Assembly (NCBI GenBank): GCA_965220425.1
Contig: OZ244830.1
Location: 5,022,001 to 5,086,000, forward strand
DNA: 64,000 bases
Direction: 5' to 3'
Source: Azophilus sp965220425
GTDB lineage: Bacteria > Pseudomonadota > Gammaproteobacteria > Pseudomonadales > Azotimanducaceae
A program made the translations under genes and the position numbers. The notes beneath the pieces were generated by a model, which saw only the letters and a program-made list of their open reading frames with translations, did not search any database and was not told the origin of the DNA. This document shows positions 61,578 through 64,000 of the stretch, one piece after another (the stretch's first letter is position 1; every line of letters starts with the position of its first letter).

Positions 61578-63332
61578 ATGAAAACTCATCGAAAACCGAT
61601 ACCGGTAGTCGCGGCAATACTTGCCGTTATCACGGCCTTACCCGCCGTCGCGCAGGAGGCGGGCGAAACCGCCCACGCCTCATCGGACCTCGTCCGCCTC
61701 GCCGGGGAGATCCGGGATTTCCGCAGCCCCCTGTTCACGGCGCGAACCTGGCGTGCCGGACCGATCGACTACGAAGTCCCCGACTACGCGGCGGTCGTCG
61801 AAGAACAGAAATCGGGACTGGCCGAGTTCCGCCGCCGCCTGAACGCTCTGGATCCCACGCACTGGCCGGTGCACGACCAGGTCGATTTTCTGCTGTTGCG
61901 CGCGGAACTGGATGACGTCTATTTCGAACATCACATCCTGCGCGAAACCGAGACCAATGCCGGTTTCTACGTCGATCAGGCGATCAACGGCGTTGCCCGG
62001 GAAATGGGCGATACCGTTCCCTACAGCGAAGAGAAGGCGGAAGCCATCATCGCCGCCTTCGAACGAACCGACGGCATCCTGCAGCAGGGCGCGGAGAACA
62101 TCGTTCTCGAGAATGCCGCCCCCGAGCTTGGTCAGGCAAGCCTGCGGTACATCGACAATATTGGCGAAAAATACGCTGCCGGGGCCGCCCTGCTCGAGCC
62201 GCATTTTCCCGAGTCGAACCGATCGAGACTGCGCACCGCGGCCGCCGAGGCGGCTGCCGCGCTGGAACGATACGGCGAGTGGATCGAAAGCAACCTGCAG
62301 CACATGAAAGGCGAACCCAACGTCGGCAGGGCCAACATGGAATGGTATTTCGAGCGGGTGAACTTCTCGCCCTGGAGCGTGGAGGAACTGCTCGCGATGG
62401 GCGAATTCGAGAAGAACCGCTTCCTGATGTCCATCGCCGTGGAAGAAAAGCGCAACGAGGGCCTGAAAGAGCTGACCATGCCGACAACGGAGGAATGGAT
62501 CGAATGGTTCCGCCTGACCTACCTTCAGACCAAGTACTGGCTGAAAGACATGGACCTCATCGGCTTCCATCCATACATCGGAGAATCCTACCTGCAGTCG
62601 GGGACCTGGCAGGAACCCTTCGGCGGCGTCGGCAATCGACCCGGCCTGCTGGGATTGCCGGAAAGACCCAAACCGGAGCATACAAAACGCCTGTTCGTCG
62701 TACCGGAAGATCACTCTTTCACGAACACCTATTGGGAAAGAATCATGCGGCTCGACCCGATTACCGACTATCAGCATTCAGACTGGCCCGGCCATTATTT
62801 CGAAGCCGAGGTCACGCAGCGCAACCCATGCCCGATTCGCGCCCGTCACAAGGACACGGGTTTCTCCCAGGGGTGGGCGCACTACTGGGAAGAACTGTTC
62901 CTCGACATGGGTTACCCCTATCTCCGTGGTCCCCGCACCCGCGAACTCACCTACAACTTTCTACTGCTGCGGGCCGTGCGCATCCCCCTGGACCTCTATC
63001 TCTCCATGGGTCAACTGTCCGTCGACGAAGCCGTGCAATACCAGATCGACCGCGTACCGACGATGGAGGAGCACATTTCCAGGGCGGAGGTCGATCTCTA
63101 TGTCCGTTGGCCCTACCAGGCGACCAGCTACATCGTGGGCAAGAAGCAGATCGAACAGATGCTCGCCGAGACCTATGCCGCGGAAAACTACGCCATCGAC
63201 TGGCGGGAATTCCACGATGCACTCTTGTCGTACGGGCAGATTCCGCTCGCGCTCGTGCGTTGGGAACTCACCGGCAATGCGGATCAGGTGGAGCGCTTGT
63301 GGAATAGCCCGGAGGAGCCGTCCGCCGACTGA
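61578..63332 (+). CDS. DUF885-family secreted protein, copy 2 with altered histidine motif
   Basis: A 584-residue paralogue of the preceding gene, with a signal peptide (PVVAAILAVITALPAVAQ) and the same domain order: YEVPDYAAVVEEQKSGLAEF, HDQVDFLLLRAELDDVYFEH and YIVGKKQIEQMLAETY. The metal-site region reads YQHSDWPGHYFEAEVTQR, so the second histidine of PGHH is Tyr here, although H-x5-H spacing and a following Glu are kept. FSQGWAHYWEELFLDMGYPY carries the usual Trp/Tyr/Glu set. GGGAGG precedes ATG 61578. The two copies have diverged far, so they likely act on different substrates, or this one has lost metal chemistry. Confidence 0.87.
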   Translation: MKTHRKPIPVVAAILAVITALPAVAQEAGETAHASSDLVRLAGEIRDFRSPLFTARTWRAGPIDYEVPDYAAVVEEQKSGLAEFRRRLNALDPTHWPVHDQVDFLLLRAELDDVYFEHHILRETETNAGFYVDQAINGVAREMGDTVPYSEEKAEAIIAAFERTDGILQQGAENIVLENAAPELGQASLRYIDNIGEKYAAGAALLEPHFPESNRSRLRTAAAEAAAALERYGEWIESNLQHMKGEPNVGRANMEWYFERVNFSPWSVEELLAMGEFEKNRFLMSIAVEEKRNEGLKELTMPTTEEWIEWFRLTYLQTKYWLKDMDLIGFHPYIGESYLQSGTWQEPFGGVGNRPGLLGLPERPKPEHTKRLFVVPEDHSFTNTYWERIMRLDPITDYQHSDWPGHYFEAEVTQRNPCPIRARHKDTGFSQGWAHYWEELFLDMGYPYLRGPRTRELTYNFLLLRAVRIPLDLYLSMGQLSVDEAVQYQIDRVPTMEEHISRAEVDLYVRWPYQATSYIVGKKQIEQMLAETYAAENYAIDWREFHDALLSYGQIPLALVRWELTGNADQVERLWNSPEEPSAD

Positions 63333-63362
63333 GGCGTGGGAACTTCCAGCGTACTCCGCCCT

Positions 63363-63923
63363 TCAGAAGGAGGAGCCGGGCCCCTTCAGGAACTCGACCT
63401 CCTCGGGGGTGGAATTGCGACCGAGCACCTTGTTGCGGTGGGGAAACCGGCCGAAGCGGTCGATGATCTCCTTGTGTCGGAGCGCGTAGGAGAGATTGTC
63501 TTCATCCCCCAGGGTCGTGAAGAGTTGCACGGACCGCACCTGCTCGGCCGGGTCTTCGCTGTGCTCGAAAGGGAGGTAGAGGAACTTCCGCTGGTCGTTC
63601 GACACCTCCCGGTCGAAACCGCGCGCGAGTGCCTCCCTGGCGAGACCGAGCGCAACGCCATCCGCCGCGAATGCCCGGGGGTCGCCCCGGTACATGTTGC
63701 GCGGAAACTGGTCGAGGGCGATCACCGCCCCCAGCAGGCCTCGCGGGCTCGCACGCCAGCTCTCCGGCACCTGTTCGCGCAGCGCCTCGTGCAGGTCGCG
63801 GAAGCGTTCGCGGATGCGCCCGTCCACCGCCTCGCCACCCCCGAACCAGTCATCCGGGGTGAGTTCTTCGAACCAGAATCGCAGGATCTCTTCGATTCGG
63901 GCCGGAGCCGGTTCTTCATTCAT
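63363..63923 (-). CDS. DUF924-family protein
   Basis: A 186-residue helical protein of the DUF924 family: EILRFWFEELTPDDWFGGGEAVD, IRERFRDLHEALR, RGLLGAVIALDQFPRNMYRGD, NDQRKFLYLPFEHSEDPAEQ and RHKEIIDRFGRFPHRNKVLGR match the family throughout and at its usual length. It has a TPR-like helical fold. Function is not established. It converges with the second DUF885 gene, 30 bases from its stop. Confidence 0.92.
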   Translation of the reverse strand: MNEEPAPARIEEILRFWFEELTPDDWFGGGEAVDGRIRERFRDLHEALREQVPESWRASPRGLLGAVIALDQFPRNMYRGDPRAFAADGVALGLAREALARGFDREVSNDQRKFLYLPFEHSEDPAEQVRSVQLFTTLGDEDNLSYALRHKEIIDRFGRFPHRNKVLGRNSTPEEVEFLKGPGSSF

Positions 63924-64000
63924 GGCGCAAAAACCGGGAACGATACGCCTGCAACCGGCGTTGCGCCGACGGGGCCATGGCCTCCGGAGTCCAATCCAGG

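Noticed and set aside
1..64000. CRISPR arrays, tRNA, rRNA, riboswitches
   Set aside because: No regularly spaced repeats, tRNA cloverleaf with its conserved loop, rRNA sequence or recognisable riboswitch core was found on either strand by reading.

Overview
The window is high-GC DNA coding densely on both strands and reads as a chromosomal piece of a free-living or symbiotic proteobacterium, probably a gammaproteobacterium. The support is an elongation factor P with a KPGKGQAF loop, two TonB-dependent outer-membrane receptors, a class I-type cytochrome P450 and many aromatic/heterocycle catabolism families. There is no rRNA, tRNA or phage structural gene to fix the taxonomy. Much of the window is accessory: catabolic cassettes separated by decayed insertion sequences, two VapBC toxin-antitoxin pairs and small palindromic mobile elements.

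Layout. 0.3-4.1 kb: a GntR/FCD regulator divergent from an amidohydrolase plus double MaoC-like hydratase operon. 4.1-12 kb: a decayed island with an AT-richer gene for a large secreted orphan protein, IS91 and helicase remnants, an XRE-type regulator divergent from a P450 gene, and two copies of a 242-243 bp mini-element. 11.9-18 kb (minus): unknown 295-aa protein, TPR-sulfotransferase, Asp/Glu-racemase-like protein, and a TonB receptor with a G11 tract just upstream of its start. 18.2-25 kb: M29/NicX-like enzyme, luciferase-like oxidoreductase, MFS carrier, small protein, nitroreductase, YbdK-type ligase and a second luciferase-like oxidoreductase. 25-28.7 kb: a mosaic of a half mini-element, gene fragments, an enoyl-CoA hydratase relative, vapBC-1 and a dead IS3 transposase. 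28.8-38 kb (minus): NCS1 permease, DUF917, HyuA-like protein, MalT-like LuxR regulator and a second TonB receptor. 38.2-39 kb: a broken DDE integrase. 39.1-45 kb (minus): YtcJ-like amidohydrolase, acyl-CoA synthetase, small protein, FAH-family hydrolase and FAD monooxygenase. 45-64 kb is more core-like: efp, membrane protein, GFA protein, vapBC-2, a Rad50/Mre11-like pair, aspartic protease, alpha/beta hydrolase, two glycosyltransferases, DUF547, tandem DUF885 proteins and DUF924.

How the genes may work together (inference). Several cassettes look like uptake-plus-ring-opening modules. A TonB receptor, NCS1 permease, HyuA and DUF917 under a MalT-like regulator suggest cyclic ureide or amide use. 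Acyl-CoA synthetase, amidohydrolase, FAD hydroxylase and FAH hydrolase suggest aromatic acid breakdown of gentisate type. A NicX-like enzyme, flavin oxidoreductases, an MFS carrier and a nitroreductase suggest N-heterocycle or xenobiotic turnover.

The most notable observation is a pair of small inverted-repeat element types that appear to target YTAG. They share the terminal pattern CCCGCAT(N4)CACCAA. One copy splits a P450 gene so precisely that deleting the element plus one CTAG restores a 454-codon enzyme. A 71-bp copy adds exactly 25 codons in frame to an amidohydrolase. A third adds 82 in-frame codons to a small membrane-protein frame.
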